Shown here: piece after piece, positions 43,095-53,511 of the stretch
Numbering within the stretch: the stretch's first letter is position 1
Layout: each line of letters starts with the position of its first letter
NCBI GenBank assembly: GCA_016584305.1
Contig: JACEEZ010015203.1
Coordinates: forward strand, 28,501 to 92,500
From: Chionoecetes opilio
Taxonomy: Eukaryota; Arthropoda; Malacostraca; Decapoda; Majidae
Reading direction: 5' to 3'
DNA length: 64,000 bases
Position numbers and translations under genes: made by a program
The notes under the pieces: generated by a model
Database searches by the model: none
What the model saw: the letters and a program-made list of their open reading frames with translations, nothing else
Told to the model about the DNA's origin: nothing

Positions 43095-45931
43095 AGATTA
43101 TCTCCGCAAATGTCCGTGGTCTCCGAACGAACATCGGAGACCTGACCCACAACTGTGTACTACGACATAGTGCTGACGTAGTTGTGGCGACGGAGACCTG
43201 GCTCAACAACGAGGTTGAGCCCACGTTCGGCAAGATACGTGGCTACACCCAATGGAACAGGAGGGACCGCCCTGAGCGAGCAGGTGGCGGTGTGGCTGTC
43301 TGCTTCAAGGAAGGAGTGCAAGCCCAGCACCTCGATGTGGTCCCGCCTCCCCATATGGAGGTGATGTTCTTCCGGGTAGTGCTGGCTGATCGATCAGCCA
43401 TTCTGCTGTGCGCCATGTATCGCCCACCACGTCAGGGACCCGCCTCGCTCCAGTACCTCACTGGGGCCCTGGACGACCTGATGTTGAAGCACCGCTGCAG
43501 GCACGTCTTGGTGGTAGGCGACCTTAACCACCACCTGGAACAGCATGCCTATGAGAGCCTCCTCACTGTGCAGGGCTTGACGGACCACGTGACCTTCCCT
43601 ACACACGAGCGGGGGGGGGGACACTGGACCCTGTCATCTCTGACCTCCAGGGTGACACTCTCTGCTGTCACCAGCTAGGATTAGTGGGCAGCTCTGACCA
43701 CCACGCTGTCTTAACACAGATAGATATAGGCGTGGCTCGGGACGAGGCCACCTCCCGTACTGTCTGGTTGTGGGATAAGGTGGACTGGGCCTCCTTGCGC
43801 CGTGACCTGAGTCACACGGCGTGGGGTACTTTGCTGCGGGATGGGGTGGATAATATGTCGCGAGCCCTTACTTCCCGCCTCCTGGCCCTTCAGAGACGCC
43901 ATGTGCCACACCGCGACTACACCACCAAGCCGACGGATCAGCCATGGTTTGGCTACCGTTGCCATGTTGCTGCCGAGGCCAAGTACTCAGCGTGGCTCCG
44001 CTTCAAGCGGAACCCGACTCGGCGCAACAAGGACCTGCACCGGGCTCCCGGCAGGAGGATGGTGGTGTCCAGCAAATGGGCCATAAAAAAGTGGGAGGAG
44101 GACTTGCGCCGCAAACTACGAGGCCCAGGCGTGGGAAACAAGACTTGGTGGTCCCTGGTTAAGGAAAAACAGGGAATCAGCCGCCAAGATTCAATTCCTC
44201 CCCTCACCAAGCAGGACGGAACAGCAGCTGTCAGCAGCAAGGAGAAGGCTCAGCTGCTGGCTAATCTCTTCTCTGCAAAGATGAAGGTGGTGGCCCCCCA
44301 GCAGCCCCCGCCTCGTCTGGAGCAGCAGTGTGAAGAGACAGTCCACAAGGTGGAGGTGACGCAGGCGCAGGTCGAGCACATCCTGCGAGGGCTCGACACC
44401 AAAAAAAGCCACTGGCCCTGATGACGTCAGCCCGCACTTGTTAAAACAGTGCGCCCGGGAGCTGTCTGTCCCTCTCACCACAGTCTTCACTGCCTGCCTG
44501 CAGGAAAACATCTGACCTTCAGCGTGGAAGGAGGTTCGAGTGGTTCCTGTTCACAAGAGGAGTTCCAGATCTGACCCCAAAAACTACAGGCCATCCTTGC
44601 TGTCTGTGGTGGGGAAAGTGTTCGAGAGGATCGTGGCAGAGGTAATCTGTCGTCACCTCAGCGACAACTACCTCCTCTCGGACCAACAGTTTGGGTTCAG
44701 ACCTGGACGGTCCACCTCTGACCTGCTGTTGCTTCTAACCCGAAATTGGCAGGACGCCCTGGATGACGGCCAGGACACTGTCGTGGTGGCCCGTGACATA
44801 GCGGGTGCCTTTGACAGGGTGTGACACGGAGGCCTTCTCGAAAAACTCCGAGCAAAAGACATCCAGGGTGACCTCCTGCTGCTCCTGGGGGACTACCTGC
44901 AGGGAAGAACCCTCCAGGTCGTCGTTAACGGGCAGGCCTCTGAGTCCCTGCCAGTGGAAGCATCAGTCTCACAGGGCTCTGTGCTGGGGCCAGTCCTGTG
45001 GAACATCTACGTGGACGATCTTCTCCAGCATCTGCCAGCAGTCTCGGCTTACGCTGATGACTGTACTCTCTCCTGCTCCTACCCGCGACATGACAGTGGG
45101 CGTGCTGCTGATGAGGTCAATCAGCAGCTGAATGTTATACAGGAGTGGGGTACACGTTGGCAGGTGAACTTTGCTCCGGAGAAGACACAGGCAATGGTGG
45201 TTTCTCGGTCCCCCGCTGCCGGGCCAGCAGTGGAAGGGAGGCTGCGGTTTGGTGGCGTTCCTCTCCCACTCCAGGAAGCCGTCATGGTTCTGCGAGTAGA
45301 GGTGGACCGGGAGCTAAGGTTTGACGGCCACATCAAACGCATTGCAAAAAAGGCCGCTCACAGGGTCTCTGCCCTGCGAAGGGTAGCCAGATTCCTCGAC
45401 AGGGGAGGGAAGCTCTTGCTCTATAAGGCCCAGATACGGCCTTACTTAGAGTACGCCGCCCTCTCCTGGATGTCGTGTGCAGCCTCGCACACTCGGAGGC
45501 TGGACAGCATCCAGCGTCGAGCCCTGCGACTGGTGGATGCTGCAGACCCCCCAGACCCCCCAAAACCACCAGCTCTGTTCGAGCCGGTGAGTCCTCTCGA
45601 CTCACTGGAACACCGCAGGGATGTCGCGGCGCTTGTGGTATTCCACAAGGCACAGGTGCAGGGAGTGCCACACCTGGCTGGGTTACGACAGCCTCCGAGA
45701 GTCGCCACACGGAGCACGAGAACGGTGCTTACCAGTGGAGATGCAGTGGAGGTGCCGCGTTCCCGTGCCAGCCAGCACCAACGCACCTTTGTGGGCCGCG
45801 TCTCCAGGATGTGGAACATTTTCACGGCCGCTGTCCCTCACATCCAGGAGATGAACACACAAAGTGTAAAGTTGGCGGCCAATCGGTGGAGACTGTTGAA
45901 GCCCACCCCACTGAGGCTAGTGATACTGTGA
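43061..45931 (+). pseudogene. LINE L2a ORF2: endonuclease and reverse transcriptase
   Basis: ATG at 43061. Endonuclease: LKIISANVRGLRTN, ADVVVATETWLNN (catalytic Glu), AMYRPPRQGP and VVGDLNHHLEQ. A frameshift sits in the ten-G run near 43610, then LGSSDHHAV-like GSSDHHAVLTQ at 43689. RT: NYRPSLLSVVGKVFER, FGFRPGRSTSDLL, VARDIAGAFDRV (motif A), SQGSVLGPVLWNIYVDDLL (motif B), AYADDCTLSC (motif C, about 45048). The thumb region extends to a stop at 45929. Defects are the G-run frameshift, an A-run frameshift near 44400, and TGA in place of Trp at about 44512 and 44822. With few lesions, this is a young copy. Classed near CR1/Jockey by motif style. Confidence 0.85.
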
Positions 45932-46102
45932 CACTAGTGACAGCAACAGTGCCTCAACAAACACTTTCGTGATGCATAAATGTATATAATGTTAGTTTTT
46001 AGGTCTTTATATTTATGTGTAAATTGCCCTTAAGATAGGTAGCACAAGACAGTGCACCTCTGGGCTTTAGTTACATGTATGTTTAAAAAATTAAAAATAA
46101 AT

Positions 46103-46107
<5 letters not shown>

Positions 46108-46133
<26 letters not shown>
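46108..46133. repeat. (GA)n
   Basis: Short AG microsatellite continuing the LINE 3' tail. Confidence 0.85.
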
Positions 46134-46134
<1 letters not shown>

Positions 46135-46147
46135 TCAAAACACTCAC

Positions 46148-46189
46148 CCCGGCAAACTACAATGACAAATTCAGGTTCCTCAGAGATTT
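46148..46189 (-). CDS. Candidate exon 2 of a type II membrane protein (host gene)
   Basis: On the minus strand a strong acceptor (TTTTCTTTCAG) and donor (GG|GTGAGTG) bracket 42 bases. Joined after the exon at 46869-46968, whose last base is codon position 1, it reads EISEEPEFVIVVCR and ends again in phase 1. The hydrophobic strand FVIVVCR resembles the first beta-strand of a GT-A-type glycosyltransferase (as in glucoside xylosyltransferase/LARGE-type GT8 enzymes), which fits the signal-anchor exon upstream. Family assignment is a guess. Further exons must lie below 42.5 kb or outside the window, beyond the LINE insertion that starts just 36 bp into the next intron. Confidence 0.5.
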
Positions 46190-46262
46190 CTGAAAGAAAA
46201 AAATTGAAATTAGCTTACGTGTTCACTGCGTATTTTTGAAAAACAATAATAGTGCCAGGGCA

Positions 46263-46509
<247 letters not shown>

Positions 46510-46629
46510 ATGCTTGGTGATGGCTTCGGCCAACATTTAGGATGAATGATAAGAATGTTGATATATGGAGACGGGGCCATACGAGTGTAGCTCAGGCCCT
46601 GTAAAATACCTAGATGAATACAACTAGAT

Positions 46630-46696
46630 GAACACACACATACACACACATACACACACACACACACACACTTACACACGCATTACACACACACAC
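46630..46696. repeat. (AC)n, interrupted
   Basis: Short AC tract with CATACA and CTTACA interruptions. Confidence 0.9.
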
Positions 46697-46716
46697 TGAC
46701 CATGTTGCAGTTAGTA

Positions 46717-46819
<103 letters not shown>

Positions 46820-46868
46820 CCCTCAACGCGCAGGTTTGTGTAATGCTAAAGCTCCGCCATTACTATAC

Positions 46869-46968
46869 CTGCGGCCGGCATGGTGTTCCTGAGTAGCATC
46901 ATCAGCATCAGCAGGGTCAGCAGCAGCACCCAGGTGGAGACGCAAACCACCTTCCGAAGTCTGATCAT
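46869..46968 (-). CDS. Signal-anchor first coding exon of a putative type II membrane (Golgi) enzyme
   Basis: Minus strand: acceptor GTTCTCTCAG directly precedes ATG at 46968. 100 bases encode MIRLRKVVC, then a transmembrane segment (VSTWVLLLTLLMLMMLL), then RNTMPAAG, ending at a GCAG|GTATAG donor. A short basic N-terminus plus one hydrophobic helix is the usual signal anchor of Golgi glycosyltransferases and sulfotransferases. The exon begins exactly at its ATG, so the 5' UTR lies in an upstream exon not identified here. Phase 1 at the donor matches the exon at 46148-46189. Best candidate for a real cellular gene in the window. Confidence 0.55.
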
Positions 46969-47286
46969 CTGAGAGAACAGAAAATGTGTATGTATTTTCT
47001 TTTACGTAGCAGCAGGAAAACCACACCACTCGAGCTACTGCTCCTATGCGAAGTCAGGTGTTGTGCGATGAGGCTTGATATATATAAAGAAATATAAGGT
47101 TAATGGTAAATAATCAAATGGCAAATGGTCAAATGGCTAATAGCAAATGGTCAGTCAAGGCAAAACAAACGTGTATATAATTATGTAGGTACGCACTGAC
47201 AGCAAGCAATAGGGCCTGCTGCTTTAAGTCTAAAACACTAAATATATAGAGCATCGCACACTACAAGACCTGCTTATTAATTATCA
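46969..47286. other. Intronic or upstream spacer
   Basis: A short imperfect repeat of AAATGGTCAAATGGC-like units at about 47100-47155. Nothing else recognised. Confidence 0.4.
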
Positions 47287-47294
47287 CTACATTA
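47287..47294 (+). repeat. hAT target-site duplication, left
   Basis: CTACATTA; partner CTACAGTA at 49483-49490. Confidence 0.65.
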
Positions 47295-47912
47295 CAGGGG
47301 CGGATTGGGACTTAATTTCGGCCCAGGACTTTTGGTGTTGACCAGCCCACTTGGAGGAAAGGCGGGGGGGGGGGGGGGGACTCGGCAATGAGAGCCAACG
47401 CAGTTAGGGTTTTTTTTTTAAATAAAAGTTTCCCTTCAAATTTTCCACAAATCATGAATGTAGAAATGTAAGTATTAACGCAACCAGACGTCTGTAAATC
47501 GAAAAGAAACGTTGTGCTGGCGATTTATGTGTTATCTACGGTAGACAAGTCAAAAGGTAAGTAAGTTATAATAAATAAGAGCCTTAAAGTAGATAATTAT
47601 TTTACACCTTCATATCTATATCCTTCAACTTTTGCTAAAGTACTGTCAGGCTCAGCATAACACAAATTAAATTGTTGAAATACGGCTTTGATCATCAATT
47701 TGTTGACAATTCCTCATCATCTTAGGGAGATCTATCAGATATTGATAGATGAAAATAATAATAAATACGAAAATCAATGCAACACAGTACACACCTCCCA
47801 CGCCACGGGCACTACAAAGCAATAGATAAATGACTGTTTGACAACAGCGGCAGACGGCAGTCCTACCACTGTTGCCGCAATGAATTGTCATTTGTTGAAA
47901 TGCGCAGCATAT

Positions 47913-48594
47913 AAAGCCCTGTTCACATCTCCATGACTCGCGTCGGCGACCGGTCACGACTTGCTGAGTCATCCATTCGTGGCCGACTGCAGCCGATTTT
48001 GGGAGTGGCTGAAGCTCCAAAATTGGCGTGATTGGCTCGGGTTGCCGTAGATAGGCGACTAGTTGGCGACTAGTCCGCGCTTGTCGGCGATAGTCGCGGA
48101 CAGTCGCAAACTAAAACTAAATTAACCGCTAATACCGAGTTGCCGTCATGCGAAGACAGTCGCCGACAGTCGCAGCACGACGTTAATCACGGTTGCCGTC
48201 ATGCGGAGACTGTTCCCAGCCGTGCTGTGACTGACGCCGCGTGATTGTATATGTGGGCTGTGTGGGCAGCGCAGCTGGCCCATCCCCCACACCACTTTTC
48301 AACCTTCGCTTGTGTAGTGAAGTTCCACGCCACCGATGTCGGTCACACTGTTGTCCACACACTTGCCCACCTTGACTAGGCCACAAATACTTATGTGCCT
48401 CCTAATGTTATTAATTGAACACAATAACTACGACATGGTGATAACAATCACCAAGGCACTAAAAATACTGCGGAAGTAGTATAACGCTAATTATACTGCA
48501 CTAAAGATACTGCTCTATTTGTAGTGCATACTGACGACGATAATAATAATAATAATATCAATACATATCTAAAAAAAATCCACTTTTCCTCTCT

Positions 48595-48678
<84 letters not shown>

Positions 48679-49036
48679 CGTCGATAGGGAGAAAGCGTGG
48701 GAAAGATCGAAAATTCCCACTCTAAAATAACACGTGCTCCAGTCGCAGCACGGCCCCGACTGGTCGGCGCCAGGCTTGGACCCTTCGGTGACGAGTCCCA
48801 GCACGGAGCCGACTTTTTCCGTTAAATCTTTGAGGCGCAGACCCGCCCCAAGTATATAGAGCATGCAGTGCACCGCACAGTCGGGACCCCCCGCGCGCCG
48901 CTTCACGACTCCCACGACCCGACGGCGACGGTCTGGGCCTGACGCCAACCCACATGACGACCGGCGCCAACACAGCATGACTCAGCAAGTCGTGACTGGT
49001 CGCCGTCGAGAGTCGTGAAGATGTGAAAGGGGCTTT
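47913..49036 (-). mobile_element. Nested TIR element, PIF/Harbinger-like (tentative)
   Basis: AAAGCCCTGTTCACATCTCC at 47913 is matched in reverse complement by the segment ending GATGTGAAAGGGGCTTT at 49036. Pairing continues inward through the GACTC, GGCGACCGGTCACGACTTGC and TGACTCAG blocks. The AAAGCCCC/TTCACATCT style of ends, and interior repeats of CGACAGTCGC, are typical of Harbinger-type MITEs, but the target duplication is not clear. A minus-strand segment (about 48730-48880) has protein-like character (LRLKDLTEKVGSVLGLV) and may be a transposon-protein remnant. Confidence 0.6.
48588..48679. repeat. (CT)n microsatellite
   Basis: About 90 bp of CT within the nested element. Confidence 0.95.
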
Positions 49037-49482
49037 AGTCCTTATTAATGACAATAATGCATATTAAATAAGGTATCGTCCCAGTGTGTGCAATGACATG
49101 CATAGCATATACTCAGTTAACGTATATGAAATACAAAAAGCCTGAAAACAAACACTTAGACGACTCTATTGAGAATCTTGAAAGTTGACTCGTGTAGACT
49201 GTACGAGTGTACGCGTACGATACTCGTGAGTTGTTGATCTCTCCGATCTCTGGTCAGTCGTCACCTCTTTCTCTCTCAACTGAGTGACTCTCTCTCTCTC
49301 TTATTTATTTTGAGTTTTACCTTATTCTTCAGATATTTCATTTGCACTCCTTAATTTTTTTATTCATTTTCCTTTCTAATATTTTTTTGTATTACCTTTT
49401 TTTCCCCTCAGACCCACGGCCCACATGACCCAGCGGCCCAATGGCAAATGTTCCGTTTGTCCCTATGGCCAGTCCGCCTCTG

Positions 49483-49490
49483 CTACAGTA
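49483..49490 (+). repeat. hAT target-site duplication, right
   Basis: CTACAGTA; 7 of 8 bases match the left copy. Confidence 0.65.
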
Positions 49491-49875
49491 TATTTATAGT
49501 TATTTATCTTTAGTCGTGTTTTCGTGGTCCAAGCACCGTCTTCGACACAAAGACTGTTTTTTTGTCGAAAAAGGATTGGTTTCTGCGACAAAAACATAAC
49601 AAGCTTGGTAGGAGCCGAAATAATACTCAATGCAAAACATTGCAAACAATATCACAAAGTAGTATAACAAACATTTCAGCAAGTGTTATTGGATTGGGAT
49701 TCGTAATCCAATTGACGGTGCTTGGACAGCAAAAACACGGCTTTATGTATTCATCCTTAGTAACTGGGTGGACGCAAAGCAGTGACTCTTCCTCCATGGC
49801 CAGGCAGCTGTGCGTGTCATCACTGTCAGTCTGTCACCACAAGTGTTTGCGTTACGAGACAATGGGATGAGAGAG
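49491..49875. other. Nothing recognised
   Basis: Unique-looking sequence. A 102-codon frame (49562-49870) has no recognisable motif. A short perfect inverted pair (TTGTCGAAAAAGG region against TTCGACACAAAG) is visible near 49540-49570. Confidence 0.4.
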
Positions 49876-50041
<166 letters not shown>

Positions 50042-50192
50042 GGAAAGGATGATGGAAAGGGAGAATAGGGAAAGGATAGATAATGATAATGACATAGAGG
50101 GTAGTAATATATATAATAGGTAGATTATAATTATAGGTCTAGAGTAGATTACAAATCTATCAATAGTTAGGCGATCAGCCTGGGGGGTTGGT

Positions 50193-50314
50193 CGGTATCA
50201 AATTAGGGCGAGAATGCTAATAGTGTTTTTTGGGAAGGTATAAATGCCTAGAGTTAGAAAACATGTGATAGCATTGTGGCAGTGGCAGCTTTATGGGAGT
50301 TATCCCCCTTTTCC
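50193..50314 (+). repeat. Left TIR of the 2A element
   Basis: Reverse complement of 51907-52029. Confidence 0.85.
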
Positions 50315-50379
50315 AAACTGTATATTATATAATTATATAAATATACATACATATAATTAAAAAAAAAAATCTTTTTCAG

Positions 50380-51855
50380 GTGTCGTATTTCATCGGCGAG
50401 AGACGGACCGGACGATCGACTGGCGACGTTGGAGACCCTCGAGGAGACCACCACGGAAGACCAGCCGGCCCGCAGGTCGTGCGTTCAGAGAAAGTCGGGT
50501 TTTTGGAGTGGAGAGGTAGAGTAGCAGCCGACTACCTCTCGAAGCTATTGTTGAAGGCTGGTGATGTAGAGAAGAATCCGGGACCAGAATCCGGTGTCGT
50601 GGTAGCTGTGGAACTTCAACGTAGGAGGCCTGGAATGTCCGTTAACATGGAAACGCCACAGGCACCCGCCAAGAAACTGTGCATCATACACCAGGCAGTA
50701 TCCGACGGAGATGAACATTTTGTCAGTCCTCAAAGCCATGCCTCCTGGTTAACCTTACTTGAAGCCGCCAAAGTCAGGAACCATGTCCCCATTCTAGACG
50801 TTTCAAAAACGCTTCAGGACAAAGAAGTTCCAATTATATTCTATCATCGAAAATGTAGAAGCATGTTCACCATGAAAAGAGACTTGGAAACTCTGAAAAG
50901 TAAAGCAGGTGAATGTAGTAGTGATCTATCTGGTAGTAGTGACTGTCCTCCAAAAAAGTCTTCCAGAACATCAACACATGAATCAAGAGTTTATGCTCCG
51001 ATCTGCGTATTCTGTAGCAAGGTCAAGTTCAAAAAGCACTCCAATACACGTGAAACACTTACGCTAGCTTCACAACTGAGAGTAGATCAAACACTAAGAG
51101 AGAGTGCCGTCAGAAATGCAGACGGCAGGATGATAGCACTAACCAGTAGAGACATTGTTGCCGCAGAGGCACACTACCACGCTTCATGCTATAGGAATTA
51201 CACTAGGAACAAAGAGGACAGCAATGAGAATGAAGAAGAGAAAGTAACAGATGAATTTATACTGTATCACAAGGTTGAAGGAGAAGCTTACCAAGAACTT
51301 TTCGAATACATCAGAGAAGATATTATCCCCAACAAGAGGATTATACCAGTCACCTCCTTGACCACAAAATTGGAATCATTAATGTTGTCTGGTGGAGTTA
51401 ATCTTCTGAAGGATTCAACAAAGAAGAATATGCACAGAAGACTGAAATCCGAGCTTGGAGGTGCAGTAGAAATATTTTCCGACGACAAGGGAAAGTTGTT
51501 GATGGTTCCATGCTGTGTCTCATTAAAGGATGTTGTCTTGGAAAATCAAAATCTACATAGGGAGCTCAAGCTTTGGAAGGCAAAGTCTACAGATATCAAC
51601 AAGATCATAGATCAGACTTCGTCACATATCCGAACGGCCATCAAGAAGGACATGATTTTCACCCCGTGGCCATATCATCCGTCTGATGTAGCTACTCATA
51701 TCGCCATACCAAATGAGTTACAGCGATTTCTGGTCGGGCTCCTCACTGGAGATACAACTAGTACTACGAATAAATCCCAAAGGACTGCTATTCTTGTCGA
51801 GTCATTTAGCCAGGACATGATATACGCTGTTACACGTGGGCAGTATAAACCATAA
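50380..51855 (+). CDS. Protein with 2A ribosome-skipping peptide and two C2HC-like modules (491 codons)
   Basis: Role unknown. Residues 52-69 read YLSKLLLKAGDVEKNPGP, a match to the 2A consensus DxExNPGP with the usual Leu-rich lead-in. 2A makes ribosomes skip the last Gly-Pro bond, so a roughly 68-residue leader and a roughly 423-residue protein would be made from one frame. The latter has two like modules, C101-x2-H104...YH-x2-C159 and C209-x2-C212...H267-x2-C270 (YHASCYRNYT), probably zinc-binding, then an acidic linker and a conserved-looking end (PWPYHPSD, IPNELQRFLVGLLTGD, VESFSQDMIYAVTRGQ). The listed first codon is GTG directly after a splice acceptor (CTTTTTCAG), so translation must start in an upstream exon. 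The stop after GQYKP looks premature for this family. Confidence 0.8.
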   Translation: MSYFIGERRTGRSTGDVGDPRGDHHGRPAGPQVVRSEKVGFLEWRGRVAADYLSKLLLKAGDVEKNPGPESGVVVAVELQRRRPGMSVNMETPQAPAKKLCIIHQAVSDGDEHFVSPQSHASWLTLLEAAKVRNHVPILDVSKTLQDKEVPIIFYHRKCRSMFTMKRDLETLKSKAGECSSDLSGSSDCPPKKSSRTSTHESRVYAPICVFCSKVKFKKHSNTRETLTLASQLRVDQTLRESAVRNADGRMIALTSRDIVAAEAHYHASCYRNYTRNKEDSNENEEEKVTDEFILYHKVEGEAYQELFEYIREDIIPNKRIIPVTSLTTKLESLMLSGGVNLLKDSTKKNMHRRLKSELGGAVEIFSDDKGKLLMVPCCVSLKDVVLENQNLHRELKLWKAKSTDINKIIDQTSSHIRTAIKKDMIFTPWPYHPSDVATHIAIPNELQRFLVGLLTGDTTSTTNKSQRTAILVESFSQDMIYAVTRGQYKP

Positions 51856-51906
51856 AACGAAATTTAAAAATTTCATAATTATTGGGTGTATTTTGGCGGC
51901 CATTTT

Positions 51907-52029
51907 GGAAAAAGGGAGATAACTCATATAAAGCTGCCACCCCCACAATGCTATCACATGTTTTCTAACTCTAGGCATTTATACCTTCTCAAAAAACACT
52001 CTTAGCATTCTCGCCCTAATTTGATACCG
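51907..52029 (-). repeat. Right TIR of the 2A element
   Basis: Reverse complement of 50193-50314. Confidence 0.85.
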
Positions 52030-52046
52030 GTGAGCAAAATTTCGGA

Positions 52047-53125
52047 CCGGGGCTGACCGACTAAGTGGTGTTCCCCAGGGTTCTGTCCTATCACCCACTC
52101 TCTTTCTATTATTCATTAATGATTTTCTCAGTCTAACTCAAAGCCCTATCCACTCCTACGCTGATGATTCTACCCTGCATTTTTCAACGTCGTTTATTAG
52201 ACGTCCAACTCAACAGGAACTAAGTGATTCACGGAGAGATGCCACCGAGCGCCTAACTTCTGATCTATCTATAATTTATGATTAAGGTAAAGCAAACCTT
52301 GTTTTGTTCAATGCCTCAAAAACTCAATTTCTTCACATATCTACTCGACAAAAACCTACCAGATAACTATCCCCTCTTCTTCAATGACACTCAACTATCT
52401 CCTTCTTCTACAATGAACATTCTAGGACTATCCTTTACTAAAAATCTGAACTGGAAATCTCACATCTCATCTCTTGCTAAAACAGCTTCTAAGAATTTAG
52501 GTGTCCTGTGGCGTCTCCGTCCATTTTTTCTCCCTCCCAATTGCTTGCTCTCTACAGGGGCCTTATCCCCCCATGTATGGAGTCTGTCTCACATGTTTGG
52601 GGAGGATCCACTCATACAGCTCTCCTAAACAAGGTTGAGTCAAAAGTTTTTCGTCTCATCAACTCCCCTCCTCTGACTGACTGTCTTCAATCTTTAAATC
52701 ACTGCCACAATGTTGCTTCTCCTGCTCTCTTCTACCGTTATTTTCATGCTCATTGCTCTTCTGAACTTGCTAACTGCATGTTCCCCTCCTGCGGCCTCGC
52801 TGCACAAGACTTTCTACTCATTCTCATCCCTATTCTGTCCATCTTCCTAATGCAAGAGTTAATCAGTATCTTTACTCTTTCATCCCTTTCACTGGTAAAC
52901 TCTGGGACTCTCTTCCTGTTTCTATTTTTCCACCTTCCTACGACTTAAATCTTTTCAAGAGAAGAGTAACAAGACACCTACCGAACTAAATTGGCTCACC
53001 TCTCTTTTTTATTTTATTTTTATACTGTCTTCTTTATTGGGACTGGCAACTAAGCGGGCTTTGTGTTACCCATTTTTGTTGTGCCCTTGGCCAGTCCTAT
53101 GGGATGTAAAAAAATTAAAATAAAG
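52047..53125 (+). pseudogene. LINE L4 reverse transcriptase C-terminal half
   Basis: 5'-truncated. Begins at RT motif B (LSGVPQGSVLSPTLF), then INDFL, SYADDSTLHFS (motif C, about 52157), LGLSFTKNLNWKSHISSLAK (about 52415-52480), and a thumb/connection with PPCMESVSHVWGGSTH. Frameshifts near 52270, 52530 and 52800 break the frame. The 3' end, CCTATGGGATGTAAAAAAAT then TAAA-rich sequence, resembles a LINE tail. Jockey/CR1-like by style. The 2A element lies immediately upstream and may have inserted into or next to it. Confidence 0.75.
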
Positions 53126-53499
53126 TATAGATAAATAGATAATTATGTAAGGGGTGCGAATGGGAGGGGAAAGGGGAGGGAGGAGAAGGGGGTTGGAGGG
53201 GAAAGATGAGATAGATGTCAGATTTGGAGTAAGGTGACCAGTAAATATATAGTCACACTCATAAGTAAGTGACCTAAATAATGTATTCTACTTTTCGTAA
53301 AATTGAAAAAAACCTCATGCTCTTAATTTTGAAATCAATGTATTGTTTATCCTTTTATATCTTAGACCACTCACACCCTACAAATGCCATTGGCGACTAT
53401 ACCAATAGATGCGCCACAGGATGAAGAATTTATCTAGGCAAAAATCCAGAAATTGACAGAAAATGACTTAGGCAGTTTCTTTATGCGTGTGACGATAAA
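53126..53499. other. Nothing recognised
   Basis: Purine-rich block (53155-53215), otherwise AT-rich. Confidence 0.4.
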
Positions 53500-53511
53500 A
53501 AAGACTGGAAA

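Larger units (their letters stand above)
42480..46112 (+). mobile_element. Nearly full-length LINE L2a (CR1/Jockey-like)
   Basis: Inserted into repeat R copy 3. Contains a short ORF1 with one CCHC knuckle, an apurinic-type endonuclease and a RT without RNase H. The 3' UTR ends in AAATAAATAAAAAAAA followed by (GA)n. The clean side of R does not resume after 46112, so either no target duplication is preserved or the insertion was accompanied by deletion. Confidence 0.8.
47295..49482. mobile_element. hAT-type non-autonomous element, 2.19 kb
   Basis: Ends are CAGGGGCGGATTGG at 47295 and, inverted, CCAGTCCGCCTCTG ending at 49482, the CAG-GGCGGA type of tip seen in hAT elements. Flanks are CTACATTA (47287-47294) and CTACAGTA (49483-49490), an 8-bp target duplication with one mismatch, as expected for hAT. 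Internal subterminal GGCCCA motifs recur near both ends. No transposase is visible. A second TIR element and a CT microsatellite are nested inside. Confidence 0.75.
50193..52029 (+). mobile_element. 1.84-kb TIR element encoding a 2A-containing protein
   Basis: Inverted repeats of about 122 bp: 50193-50314, beginning CGGTATCAAATTAGGGCG, and 51907-52029, ending GATACCG, with few mismatches. The interior is almost entirely one 491-codon frame. No target duplication is recognised. The encoded protein is not a known transposase, so the element may be an unusual DNA transposon or a gene captured between inverted repeats. Abuts LINE L4 on the right. Confidence 0.75.
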
